This document shows positions 1-12,200 of a DNA stretch of 64,000 bases, one piece after another (positions within the stretch are counted from its first letter, which is position 1; every line of letters begins with the position of its first letter). The notes below the pieces were generated by a model. That model made no database searches and had not been told where the DNA came from. It saw only the letters and a list, made by a program, of their open reading frames with translations. Both the position numbers and the translations under genes were made by a program. Origin of the DNA: Maylandia zebra (Eukaryota; Chordata; Actinopteri; Cichliformes; Cichlidae); assembly GCF_041146795.1 (NCBI RefSeq), contig NC_135175.1, positions 33,232,136 through 33,296,135 of the forward strand, read 5' to 3'.

Positions 1-2863
1 GCGGAGACCAGCGAGTGGACCACACCTCCCACTTCCTTATTGGATGACACATCAAGCTCCGTCAGTGCAGTGAGAGAGGGCAGCACCTGGACTGAAAAAC
101 AACGAGTCACATGACTGCTGCAGCGTGCATGCGATTAGTGTCCAGCGTGTGAGATTCGTAGCAACTCACTCAGAGCCTCTAGATCATCTCGCGTGAGGCA
201 ACACAGGTGGAGGTCGAGTCTCTCCAGGTGTGTGACATGAGCCAGGTGAAAGGTGAGGCGGCTCAGTCCACCAGCTAGAAGTTTGTTACAGGACAGGTCC
301 AGCTCTCCCACAGAGGGGAGGCAACGGAGTGAACCACCTGCAGGACAACCAGAGGTGTGGGTGTTTTTTAATTTACCCCTCCGAGACTCTTATAGGACAT
401 AAAACAAAAGTAGCAATAAAAAGGAAAAATTCAGAGATCTTTGTACCGAGAGCATCAAGGCTGTCAGGCGTTAGACCGCAGGCCTGCAGTCGAAGCGTGG
501 TGAGGGAGGTTGCGTGAGAGAGAGAGCTGACCAATTCCCTGAAGCCACCAGTGTCCACTTCCTGTGTGAGCTGAGCATTACAAGAGACGTCCAGCACACA
601 GAGTCTGGGCAGAGCAGCCACCATTCCTCCTGAGAGATTTATGAACAGGAAAACCTCATCCATACAAATGTATCAACGAAGAGACAGCAAAAAAACAGAC
701 AAGAACATAATAAAACACCAACTGACAGCCCTGTTAAAATGGATCCAAACTGCTGCTCCTTATGTTCTCTTCTATAATATAACTATACTATACATCTAAC
801 TAATAATGAGGTCGGTGCAGGCAAACTAATCTTCAGCCCGCTTTAGACACTCAGATTCAGTCTTTTTACCCTTGAGTCTTTATCATCTCACAGAGAGAGG
901 ATATTCCTTATATGGTCATCGTTACCTCATAAAGTAAACAGAGTTCAGATAAATTAGCTAAAGCTATCCTCTCAAGACAGAATTTTTTTCTGTGAGTTAG
1001 TTTGAAATTTCTCTGTGAGCCAGTAAATCAAGATGAATGATCAAAGCTGTAAAACTGAGGGCTTATGCGCAGTGGATGAACTGTAGGGGTGAAGCACAGC
1101 CCAATATAAGATAAAGTAGGATTATTTTGAATATAAATCATGAAAAGCTACTCTATTCTACTTGAGGAATAAAACTATGGAGCTCAAGATGTACTCCATA
1201 GATTTGAAGTTACTACCCAGCACTGTAGCATCGGCCGCAGTGAGCTGACAGGCCACCAGGTGGAGCTCCCTCAGTGATGGGTGAAGGTTCCCCAGCAGGC
1301 CTTGCAGACCACCGCCCCCAACGCCGCTGTTCCAGGACAAATCAAGAACTTCCAGAGCAGGGATGTAGCTGAGAGCTTCACCTGCACAAAACACGGAAAA
1401 ATCCAACGACATGTGATCAGACAAAAGTTTTTCTGTCAAGACAAGAGTGTGAACCATTCAGCAAAGCCTCATGGGAGCTGTAGTGAGGAAGGAAATCAAG
1501 CAAAAATAACTTGATTGCATAAAGAGATTGTTCTGTTATAGCTATAAATAAGAATAAATAAAGCAGAGTGTCTGCACTGAAGATCCCACCAAGAGCAACG
1601 ACGTCTTCGCCATTTAGCCTGCAGCTGCAGAGCCTCAGCGTCCTGACCTCGCTCACGTGTTGCAGATGAGACGTCAGAGCCGTCAGGGATCCACCGATCA
1701 ACTCGTTCCAGGAGATGTCCATCTCTTCCACCTGGGGGAGGAACTGCAGCAACGTTGCTGAGAAGAAACGGCAAGAAAAACATCTGTCTGCCTTTCTGCC
1801 AGCTGACGCCTTACAATGAAGTCACATTACTTTATTCAGACTTAATTTCAGATGCTCCGCCTCTTGAAATGAAGCTGCATCATTGTGTTTGTGCCTTTGG
1901 GCGTATTTTTAATGCAGTTATCTGACAGATACCATGTCTGTCTTGTGTGACAGGTATGTGCGTTTGTGTACCAAGCTCCAGGAGGTCTGTAGCCGTCAGA
2001 TCACAGTGAGCCAAACTGAGGCTCCTGCTGTCGGCTTTCTTCCCGAGTCTCTTCAAGAAAACACACACTCGACCCCAGCCGACGTCCCGCTCACTCTCTG
2101 CTGACGCTGCAAAGCCTGAAACACACGATACACACCCACAGGGCTTAGCATGTCACTGTAAACTGATTTTCCACAGTAAACTGTATTTTCTTGAGCTCTG
2201 TATTTTGTTTCTGAACCTCTGATTTTATCCACCTTTTTAAAAAAAAATAAAGCAACCTCTTTACGCTTTCCTCTCTAAAAACTAGGACATGTTTGAAATA
2301 CTAGGATTTTTCTTTCTTTCTCTCTTTTAAATGATCTTTTAAGTCACTTTCTCTTAAAAAGACTGCAGTACTGTGAATACAGAATGGTTGCTTCTCCTAA
2401 ACAGACTGGTTCTTATACAGCTTTTCTAGTTGAGCAATTAAAGTGCGTCATTTTTTTCTTCACGTAAAGGCTTTCTATCTGACATTTACACTCCAATGGA
2501 TGCAATCGGAGAGCAGCTTGGGGTTAGCATCTATCCCGAGGATATTTGGCATGCAGACCGGAGCAGTCAGGGCTCAAACCACCAACCTTCTGATTAGTAG
2601 ATGTCCTGCTCTACCTTTTGACCTACAGCTGCCCCAGACTCCTGGGGCCCTCAGTGTAACCTTGAACTAAACACCCATTAAAAAAAAATCTAAGTTAAAA
2701 TCTCGTGCTGCTTTGAACAGTACAAACCTGAGTTCGGTCCTCTGTCCTCTTTCATCTCCGATTCTCCGTCCTCGGGGATCCCCGGCCGGTCCGAAGTCCA
2801 CGACAGGAAGCGTCCTAACGGCTTCCTGTCTGAGGCCGTGCGCTTCCTGCGGATCTGACTCAT
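1..2863 (-). CDS. lrrc31: Leucine-rich repeat-containing protein 31, 5' part (3' end beyond left edge)
   Basis: Coding exons on the minus strand: 2863-2728 (start MSQIRRKR), 2115-1972, 1757-1590, 1381-1217, 629-447, 337-170 and 91 to beyond base 1. All junctions are GT-AG and the first six exons join in phase 1. The product starts with a short basic, polar head. It then has VFLKRLGKKAD, like the FLQKLGKKAV of human LRRC31, followed by leucine-rich repeats of the ribonuclease-inhibitor kind (LEVLDLSWN, LDLSCNKLL, LTALTELDVSSNK). The start and the repeat ahead of VEEMDISWNELIGGSL match human LRRC31 closely, which is why I name it. LRR proteins of this type are protein-binding scaffolds and I see no catalytic motif. 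Repeat exons are 168, 165, 183 and 168 nt, each coding about two 28-residue repeats. At least the last LRRs and the stop lie outside the window. Confidence 0.88.
1060..1190 (+). repeat. Decayed dispersed repeat, copy A (in lrrc31 intron)
   Basis: This intronic stretch shares an ordered set of blocks with 3530-3640: ATGAACTG, then AAGC..AGCCCA, then TTATTTTGA, TCATG and CTACTCTA. Similarity is clear but gapped, so both are old copies of one family. It is part of a repeat I have seen widely in percomorph sequence, but I cannot name the family and no ends are visible. Confidence 0.45.
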
Positions 2864-3289
2864 GATCACATCAAGTGGGGAACCTTTCCACCTGCTGCCA
2901 CTGCCGTCCCGCCCCCGCTGACCATCTAATCAATGATAGGAGGAGAGAAAAGTTTAGTCTCGTCAAAAGTCACAGTTTGACATCTGAGATTATTTAAGGG
3001 ATGAGCGATGGATGGGGTTAGCTATAAATCCTGTGGTGTATGGACTGGTTCAAGCTACATACCTGTCCCTATAAAAACACTGAACTGCCTCTTCAGATAC
3101 CAAATTAAATTACCAATTAAAAACAAAGAGAAATCATCATCATTACAGTGGTTTTGATTCATATGTGCATATTTACAGGTTTATTAAATTATAATCAATG
3201 TGAAAATATCTATTTATGACTTGCAGGGACAGAAGGTAGAGACTTATTCTGTTCTTCCTTATTTTCTGTCACATGTATCCTGTTCCTGT

Positions 3290-3660
3290 GCTAAACCTGC
3301 TGATAAAGAGGTCGGTGTGTGTAAAGTAACACCTGAGGGCCAAAAGTTCACACTGATCCAAAAACACTCAGTTTTGCACAGTTTTTTCAACTCTCTCTCT
3401 GTATGATGTAATAGAGAGGAGATATGCAGATACAGAAGCTTCACCCATTTCCAGCTTACGAGCAGGAGCCAATCAGAAGTAAGCTGACTTGAAGGGGGAG
3501 GGGTTTAATTGGTTTTGTTATAGATAGGCAATGAACTGATGCGGTTCACCAAAGCCCAGTAAAGGCTAAAGAAGGGTTATTTTGAGCTGCCAGTCATGCC
3601 AAACTACTCTAGTATAGTGGAATAAAAAATTGTGCTGGAAGCAGAATTGGTCCAACTTAA
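3290..3660 (+). repeat. Decayed dispersed repeat, copy B
   Basis: This is the longer copy of the family at 1060-1190. Besides the shared 3530-3640 core it carries AGCCAATCAGAAG and a GGGGGAGGGG run that I associate with the same teleost repeat. There is no coding content and no recognisable terminal repeats. Confidence 0.45.
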
Positions 3661-4466
3661 AGAAGAAGTAAGAACAAGTAAAAACAGGGATACTGAAATA
3701 TGCAGCGTGGTGCAGGTGTGCGCAAGTGTTTGAATGCACTACCCGCGTATATGAGCCTCTTCACTAAGGTTTCAGTTGCTGTCTTATTTGCTCCTTTAGG
3801 AGTCCCCACAGAGGATCTGGATATCCGCTGGTTTTACTTTAGATATGTAAGTTTAATTTGATGCTGAATTTTTTTGTAGTAGAGCTGAAGGATTATAACT
3901 TTGACTTAGTACAGAATCTACCACTGCTACTTGTTTCTATACTAAAACAGTTAATCGATACAAAAACTGCAGACACTTTTCATGCAGTGCGTGTGTAGTG
4001 GAGCACAGAGCTCACTATTTAAAAGAACACATGAATGAATATCTTTATTTTCATTGTCGCTTGAACAGCTAATTTAAAACAAACATGCTGCCTCCAACTC
4101 GTAATCCTGGGAAAGCACCTGGTTAACATAGTGTTGAAACAAGGTGTTACTATACTGCTTAGAAAAAGGCCGCAAATGGCCTGAAATGGTCAGAGTACTG
4201 AGATTAAACATTAACCTGTTGGTAATTAGCTATACCTTCCTGTATTACAGGTCCTGTTAAACTAGTCAATGCTTAAAACTTTAGCATATAAAAATAACCC
4301 TGCAGTGAAATTAGAGCCATGAAAAACCTTTATTTTCAAGCTAGTTTAGGTTTTTGAATCAGCAGCAATAAAAGATGGATTCAGAGGAAGAATTATAAGC
4401 TTTCAGGATAAAAATCAGGGTTTGTAGTTTAATTGTTGATGTACTGAACAGCAGAAGTCCTCTTAC

Positions 4467-4650
4467 CTGCAGACTCCATAATCTGAAGACAAAACACAAA
4501 CTATTGAAGATATATAGATATATATCGGGTGTGTTTTTATGAGTCAGTCGCGACTCGCTGACGGTCAGTTTGGAGAAAAACATAACAAGAAAAAACAAAC
4601 AAACGACTCTCCCTAAACTCTGCACCGAGTCTGAATCACCCCCGCAGGAT
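4467..4650 (-). other. lrrc31: Possible upstream, mostly non-coding first exon of lrrc31
   Basis: On the minus strand a good donor (GCAG|GTAAGA) sits at 4467/4466, just after a short ATGGAGTCTGCAG. A pyrimidine-rich stretch with AG lies upstream of the MSQIRRKR exon near 2930-2945 and could be the matching acceptor. Joining them leaves the short upstream ATG in a frame that stops before the lrrc31 start. So this would be a 5'UTR exon with an upstream ORF. The exon's 5' edge is a guess. Confidence 0.35.
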
Positions 4651-4732
4651 CCATAAAGTCCAAGAATTCGGCGTTTTCCTCAATCACTCCTTCTACTCCT
4701 CTCTGAGCGGAGACGGAGAGACTGCCACCTGC

Positions 4733-4742
4733 GTGACGTCAC
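4733..4742. promoter_or_regulatory. Consensus cAMP response element (palindromic)
   Basis: The full CRE palindrome TGACGTCA is present, extended to CGTGACGTCACG at 4732-4743. It lies about 80 bp upstream of the possible lrrc31 first exon and is flanked by inverted E-boxes at 4725-4731 (CCACCTG) and 4756-4762 (CAGGTGG). CREB/ATF binding is inferred from the motif. Confidence 0.5.
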
Positions 4743-5916
4743 GTCCCGTGCTCGTCAGGTGGATCAACCCGGAAGCGCGACACCACCTTCAGTAAATTGT
4801 TGCCATAGAAGCCATTAAAATGCAAATATTTATACACGGTTATAAGACCGTGGAGGTCAGTTTGAGAATATTTTGAAAATAAAACATACAATACAAAAAT
4901 ATAAACATTTAAAATTTTAAAAGGGAGTTTGTTCAAGTTCAAAAACTACTTCAAAAGCTACTGAAAATAAATCCATACTGGGTCATAGAGGTGTATGTTA
5001 ATATATTCGTATATGCTGATATCCATCTTTTGCTATGTGGTCACATTAAAAAAAAAAAGTTGTCGTTTAGAAGAATTATTAAAGCCGAATTAACCATAAA
5101 CAGATTTTTTTTTTGATCTGCAACACGACGTGTGCAGAAAAGTATCACTGAACTACTGCTAACCTTAAACAAAAAAAATCTTTAAAACGTAAAGATTCTT
5201 AGGCGAGGTCTGAGCGTCCCATGATGCATTGCCTCAATACGGCATTGCACATCGCCTCCTAATTATTTAAAAGTAATTCATCATTGTATGGAATATACTG
5301 TTAGGTTTTAAAGGGTAATTTAAGCAATTCTAACGATCTGTAGCATCTGCACTGAGGCGGGAGGTCGAACCGTTCAGAACTCGCTTGACAATGATTAAGA
5401 TTTTAGGATTTCTATACAGTTGAACAAATCCCCGCAATTCATCAGTGCGATTAATGGTTCAAAGCATTAAGAAACTGTTCATATTTAATTCTGCATAGTT
5501 TGTATGGCTTTTAAACTTACTCCCACACGTTTTTCAACGCTTTTTGACCTCGAGGGTATTTTCAACCCCTGACGGCAATTTCAAAGGGCAAAATGACGTT
5601 TTATTTTTAAATTTAATTCGGACCTCTAACAGCCATTCACACAATGAATAGACCAGTGTCTACTTTTAATAGTTTGTTGTTGTTTTTTTAAATTTGTAAG
5701 CTCTCTGGGACGACACAAAGTTTTTAATTTTATTATCACATAAAACAAAGAAAAGGGGGACAATCAAAAATCTTTAAAAAGAAAAAAAAAAAAAGCATTT
5801 TTTTAAATTACAATTTGGACAAAATTAAAACTTATCCACTAAGTAATTTCATCTCTGAGTTTCCCTGTAACAGCAAGAATGATGCTCAAAGACGACCTGG
5901 TTCCTTCCAAATTGAT

Positions 5917-5922
5917 TTTATT
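5917..5922 (-). terminator. eif2s3: Candidate poly(A) signal of eif2s3
   Basis: AATAAA on the minus strand, about 300 nt beyond the eif2s3 stop. The intervening 3'UTR holds an A-rich run at 6160-6190 (T-rich in the transcript). Chosen by position only. Confidence 0.45.
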
Positions 5923-6225
5923 CCACCTGTAATCTGAGGTTAGTACAGATCATCTCCAAACTGGTTTCTGGAGTTTTGTTACGACAGTCTGAAGCGCCTC
6001 CTCCCTTCCTGGGTCCTCCTTCATCTCCAGCAGGAAGCAGAAGTTCAGAGCACGACTTTTGCATGTCGCTGCAGAGGAAGAGGAGCAGAGCGAGGAAGCG
6101 TCTTCAAACCGCCGATATGTCCGTGTTCACTTCCCCTCCCTCCTCCGTGTGGGGAACAAATAAAAATAAAAAATAAAAAAAACAAAAAAGAAGAGAAGAG
6201 TGTGATGGCCATGCGTTTGCTAGTC

Positions 6226-9200
6226 TCAGTCGTCGTCCACTGTGGGTGTGATGGTCACGCCTCTCCTGATTTGTCCCCAACCAATCAGACTGCAAGGAAG
6301 ACAGAGAGAGAGAGTTACACATCAGGAGGCGTGTTCTGACACTGCAGCCAGAAACATCTGTGCAAACACCACACACATCTCCGCCCTCACTCTTACCGCC
6401 AGTGTTTCTCCACACGTCTGCTCAGAGCGATCTTCTCTCCGACCTCTGTGCACACCGGGTTAGTCAGCACGATTTTGGCCAGATCAGCTTTGACCGCACT
6501 GACACGGCCGCCTGTCGACAGCGAGCCGATGTTTACCATCAGCACCTCGTTCTTGGACAGTTTCTGAACCTGCAGGTCAGGAAGACAGTCAGGCTGTTAA
6601 TACCAAAGTCTGAGAAGCTCACACATCTTTCCTCCCTTTCCTACAAGGCATTGCTCACCTTAGCAGCCTTCTTGTCTCCCTCTGTGCGGACTCCAAGCAG
6701 CCTCCTGAGCAGGAAATAGGAGATCTCGAGCTCAGTGAAGATCTCCGGGAGCGCTCCGACGGCGCCTAGCACCTGACCGACCATACGATCTGCTCGGCAC
6801 AGCGTCGGGTCGATCTTAGTACCCACACCTGCACAAAACACATAGTTTACTCATGACTTCTCCACCATTTGGCTTGGTGCTGTAGTGACCAACTCACAAA
6901 CATGATGAAGGGGATGGTGGTAAGTTTTGGGAGGACCAGGTCAAAGCTTAACACCGTTTCCATGCGGGGAGAGTAAGTGAAGGCGGTGAGGAGCTACAAA
7001 TACCTGGGTGTTCACCTGGACTGGTGATGTAGCACCAAGGCTGTTTACAGTAAAGAACAGATGTAACTCTACTTCCTGAGGAAACATTTCTTTTAAAAAA
7101 ATACAGCAGTTTTTGTTGCGGCCATCTTTTGGCGCAGCATCACAGCCGGTGACACCAGGAAGCCAAACAGGACAGTTTGGCTCTGAAATCTCCGTTACAA
7201 CCCAAAACAGCTCGAGAGGGTTTATCAGCAGGAGGCTCCTTTGACCCTCTGGTAGTAAGAACAGATGCAGGACCGCCGTTTCTTAAATTCAGTTTTTTAT
7301 ATTTGTTATCTTGTAGTATTGCAGCTTGCATGTGTGTGTACTCTGGCTTTTATTTATAAAAGCTGTTGTGTGTTTTTAATAATCTGTATTTGCAGTACTG
7401 CAGTCTTTTTAAGAGGTTTAATAAAATAAACAGACCTAACTAACCAACACCAAAGATAGGAAATCAACCCATCTACCCACCAACCAAGACAACCCAAACC
7501 CAACTAATACTACCTCTAATAACCAACCGACTAAAACTCAACCCAACTCTAACCCTCCAAACCCAAAAGAAAACCAAGCAATTTACAACCAACCAAAACA
7601 ACCTAGTAGGGCCGGGCCATATCATACCGTTCACGGTGATACCGGTGTAATGTTCATAAGAAAATGAAATATGGCGATAGAATGTGGGTAAAATGCGCGT
7701 GCGCAGTGCCTTTGTTTACATACGCACATGGCGGCGACGCAGAATGAGAAGAGCGAAAGCGGCTCATTGAATGAAACATGAACCAGAACTGGTTTGTAAA
7801 AATGCTGCAACTTCAGTGGTGTGGAACTGGTTTAGCTTTCGTCCGTCAGATACACAACAAAGCACTATTTATGGTAGCGCATGTTAGCGGGCTGTCGTTA
7901 TTACCGTGTTGTTTGGAATATACAGCACACTTAAAATCAATCCTTTGATTTTTCTGAAAGTTGACAGAGCCCCGTATAATCCCGTGTGCCTTATGTATGA
8001 ACTCTGGTTGTGTTACTGACCTCGAAACGATTTTATGTGCACGGCGCTCAAATCTGTCACATGTTTCAGTACGACTTTGCTGAGCTACGAAGCCGCACTG
8101 CTTGATGGGTTGTTACGGCTGTCGTAGGCGGAGCCTCGCGGAGTGATACGTACTGTGCTTCACCATAATATTACCGTATTGTGTGTATAAGCTCTTTTTA
8201 AGTTTTGTGGATATTATACATGGTTATGCTGAGGATATGTCGGCCAGTTTCCACTGGAAATGCCTTTTGGTTAAACTGTCAGCAAAGAATTTGCACTGTT
8301 ACAGTTTTATATAACTTTAATGCAGATAAAACAGCTGCTTGTTTAAGTGAAAATACACTGATGGTTTTTTTCCCACTAATAAAGTTGTGGAGTTGTAAAG
8401 TATTTTGTCTCGTGTCAATTATATCGTCAGTTATATCGTTATCGCAAAATTTCAAATGTATATCGTGATGAATATTTATGGTCATATCGCCCTGCTCTAC
8501 AACCTAACCTTTACCAAACCAATAAAAACAACCATCCAATCAACAAGCCTACCTCCTAACCAACCAATTAAAACAAACCAACCACCACAAACTCTACCAG
8601 TACCATCTAAAAACCAACCAATTAAAATACAACAAAAAGAAAAAACCTCAACCTACATATCTGCCTACCAAAAAACCCCCAATGAAAACAAACCCAACCT
8701 ACCACCTATAGCCTACACCAGCATTCCTGTCAAGTAAAAAGAAGCCAGAGATTAAACTCGACTCTTTCGCTGTTTTCTCACATATGTAATCTTTTGATTG
8801 TCTGAAACATGCATCTCTCACTATGATCACCAGCTTCTCTCTTTACAGCATAAAACTGCATTTACAGTGCAGTCAGGTAACACGAGAGCACAGAGTGCCT
8901 CTTACCGATGAGGCCTCCGGGAGCAGCGTACTGCAGATCGTTGTGCTCGGCGAACAGAGAGACGATCTTTGAGAAGATGGGTTTGCACATCAGCTTTCCC
9001 TCCTGGTCTTTGGACACAATACCTGGCCGCACCTCGATCTCCTGACCCACCTGGACACGCAGAGAAAGGCAGAGCAGAGTAAGGCGTTTGTGACTTCACA
9101 CTGCTTCAAATCACCAATAATGTACTGATAAATACACTCTTACCTTGAGTACACCCTTAAGGATACTTCCTCCGGCCACACCTCCTTTCAGGTCGTCGAC

Positions 9201-12200
9201 CTCACAGCCGGGTTTGTTCACATCAAAGGATCGAATGACTGAAACACAAAACACAGAACATTAAAACAAAACTCGAAACACTTACATAAAAGAATCAATG
9301 TTTGTGTTTTTACTCGTCTTACCAATGAGTCTGGGCTCGGATGTGAAATCTCTGACGGGCACGGGGATCATTTTGACGATGTACTCACAAACCACCTCGA
9401 TGTTGTACTTCAGCTGGGCTGAGATGGGAATGATGGGAGCGCCCTCGGCCACTGTGCCTGCAGGAGGAACATTAAAAGCATTTTCACTTCAGAGTTCATC
9501 TAATTGTGTTTTTGCTGCAGAGCGCTGCGTGGCATGGGAGTTTCAAAAGGGGCAACGAGCAGCAACGGAAAGAAAACCCTCAAACACATACAAAAAATAA
9601 ATAAATCCTTCATTTGCTCTTTCAAACCTTAAATGGAAGTGAAACTTAACTTAAAAAATATATATCTTTGACATATATGTACAACAGAACTAACGCAGGG
9701 TTTGGACAGTGTAAATTCTGTAAACCCTGCTTAAATAAAGTGTTTAAAGCTCCAGTGGGTCGTATTCTGAGTGCAAGGTTGTATCATTTTAACTTTTTAA
9801 TTATTCTATCATAAAAACCACACATGCATGCATGTTATATTAAAGGTTGCAGTGTTTCCTGGTGCTTTAAGTGACATTTCCTTTCCAGAAGTTAAAGTCT
9901 GGGAAACAACGGTGGTAAAATACGAAGGCTAAGTTGAGTAAAACTGCTAAACCGTCACACCTGAAATTCTAGAAATGGGCTACAAAATCTTTAAAGGGCT
10001 GACTCACCCTGCACGAAGGCCAGGATCTGCTCATACTGCTCTTTAGCCTGGCTCTCCTTCACCAGGTCAATCTTGTTCTGCAGGATGAGGATGTGCTTCA
10101 GCTTCATGATTTCAATGGCGGCCAGATGCTCTGATGTCTGGGGCTGGGGACACGACTCATTCCCAGCTGGCAGTTGAAGAGGACACAAAAACACAACGAG
10201 ACAATTTTAATGTTTGGAGTCAGAGATGAGCACGATGCTGACTTTCTAATGTCATTAATCCTGGTAAAAGCATGGTCTGTTATATCCACCTCCTCTTTAT
10301 CTGAACAGGGATAAGTTACCTGATTAGCGCCACTACAAAACCAATTAAGGGGAAATGTGACAGTGCAATAAAGACGAAACACTCTTTCATAACACCTCAG
10401 CTTAATCAAAGTTTTCAGAGACCCACCAATCAGCAGGAGAGCTGCGTCCATAACGGCTGCTCCGTTCAACATAGTTGCCATCAAAATGTCGTGACCGGGA
10501 CAGTCCACGAACGACACATGTCTGTGAGGAAGAAGACAGCCAACAGTCACCTTCATTTTCCCTCATTTACTTTATTTCTATTGTGCTCAAACATTCAATT
10601 TCTTCTCCAGAACAGAAAAGATCCCGAAAACATTTAGTTCACCATCAAAAAGTTGTTTTTTTGTTTGAGGATTCAGAGGTTCAGCCTCTGCATTAATGAT
10701 AAAATGCTTTGCCTGTTCAGGTCTTACCTGACCAGTTTGAAGTTGCCCTTGGTGCCAGTGATGTCTGTGGGAAACTCGTCTGGAGTGCTGCTGCCACATG
10801 ACCTGTAGCACTCTGGCCGGGGACAGCTGGGATCATCCAGCTTGTAGACCTACGACGTGTGGAAGAGAAGCAAAAACGTGAACTCCTCATCAGCATCTGT
10901 AAACCAGCGTTCATTCAGGAGGGGGCAGAGCTACGTTTGAGATATTCAGCACACACAGCAGCTGCAGTCGGCAGTTTTTATTGTGTTTAGCGCTCAGTTT
11001 CACATGACTACAAATACGATCTTTGTTTTGACTTCTTCTCTGTGACTCAAGCTCAAAGCTAAAAGGAACAACAACAGCACAACCAACAGTTCTTCCATAT
11101 GTTCTACGCCGCCCCCTGGTGTCAACATGTAGAGAAACCCTTGGAAACCAAAATCAGCAAAATTATAAAGCAGAAAATTTCATCAGGGTGTCATTTGTTT
11201 ACGCATATTTAGCATTTATACTATTTACACCTAGATGTTTTCCAGATAAGCAAACTAACACTCCATGATTGAGCTGATCATTGATCAGGTTTAAGCATTA
11301 CTCACACAGACCTAGATATCAGCTGGCAACCCCCCACCAACCAGTGGTCAATAAGGAAAATAAAGTTATTCCTCACTATAAACCACCAAATTTGAGCACT
11401 TACTGGAGGACTGCAGACCAGAATGTAGTCCTATGTGACGGGGGCTTTTCTCACCCACCAAAGGCTCGTTTTAAGGCATGAAAACCGTGACATGTAGAAG
11501 GAGGTCTGCAGATTTCAATCCTACCAGTCCGCAGAGTTTAATCAGCAATATTTGGACCCCATCATACCCGTTGTTTCAGCAGGTCATGCACCTCTCGCTG
11601 TGGGTATCCTGGGATATTAAGTTATACTCCAATTCCAACTTAAACCCTTAAACTCTGAACCAACAAAAAGGCCTCTGAATGAGCCAGAAGTTCGATTTCA
11701 TACAGAATCTCATCATTTTAACTGAGTAAAACAAAGCAGTTCTTTCAAAGATGGTGTTAAGACTTTGAGATAAATGGCTTTAATCACTCCCAACCTGGAG
11801 AAACTGGAACCCACAATCAGCATTCTTACAGGGTTTCTCTTATCACAGACATTTTATGCAAATGCACCGTTCCCTGTGGAAACAATTTGGATTGACAATA
11901 AAGTTAAATGTGTTTGTATTTGTCGCCTGTAGACGGGGAAGTTCACGTTTGAAAGAGTAAATCCTGAACATACAAACTTCCACTGCTCTTTAATCTCAAA
12001 CACTCAGGTCCAAAAATAACACAAACATCTGAGAAAATACACTCCCTCACCTTAGCATTGGCATATCCAAGCTTGATGGTGATGTTCCTCTCCAGCTCAT
12101 TCTTGAACCTGACGGTGTGCACGCCAGAAATAGCTTTCACTACTGTGGACTTTCCGTGGGCCACATGACCGATGGTGCCTAAGAGAGAAGAAGGCGGAGG

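Larger units (their letters stand above)
2864..5900. other. Spacer between lrrc31 and eif2s3
   Basis: No convincing coding exon beyond the features listed separately (repeat copy B, possible upstream exon, CRE). 3700-4440 and 4800-5900 are AT-rich with short A and T runs and many stops in every frame. Confidence 0.6.

Noticed and set aside
8405-8737. 110-codon frame rich in Thr, Pro and Asn
   Set aside because: Artefact of a G-poor tract in which TAG and TGA are rare.
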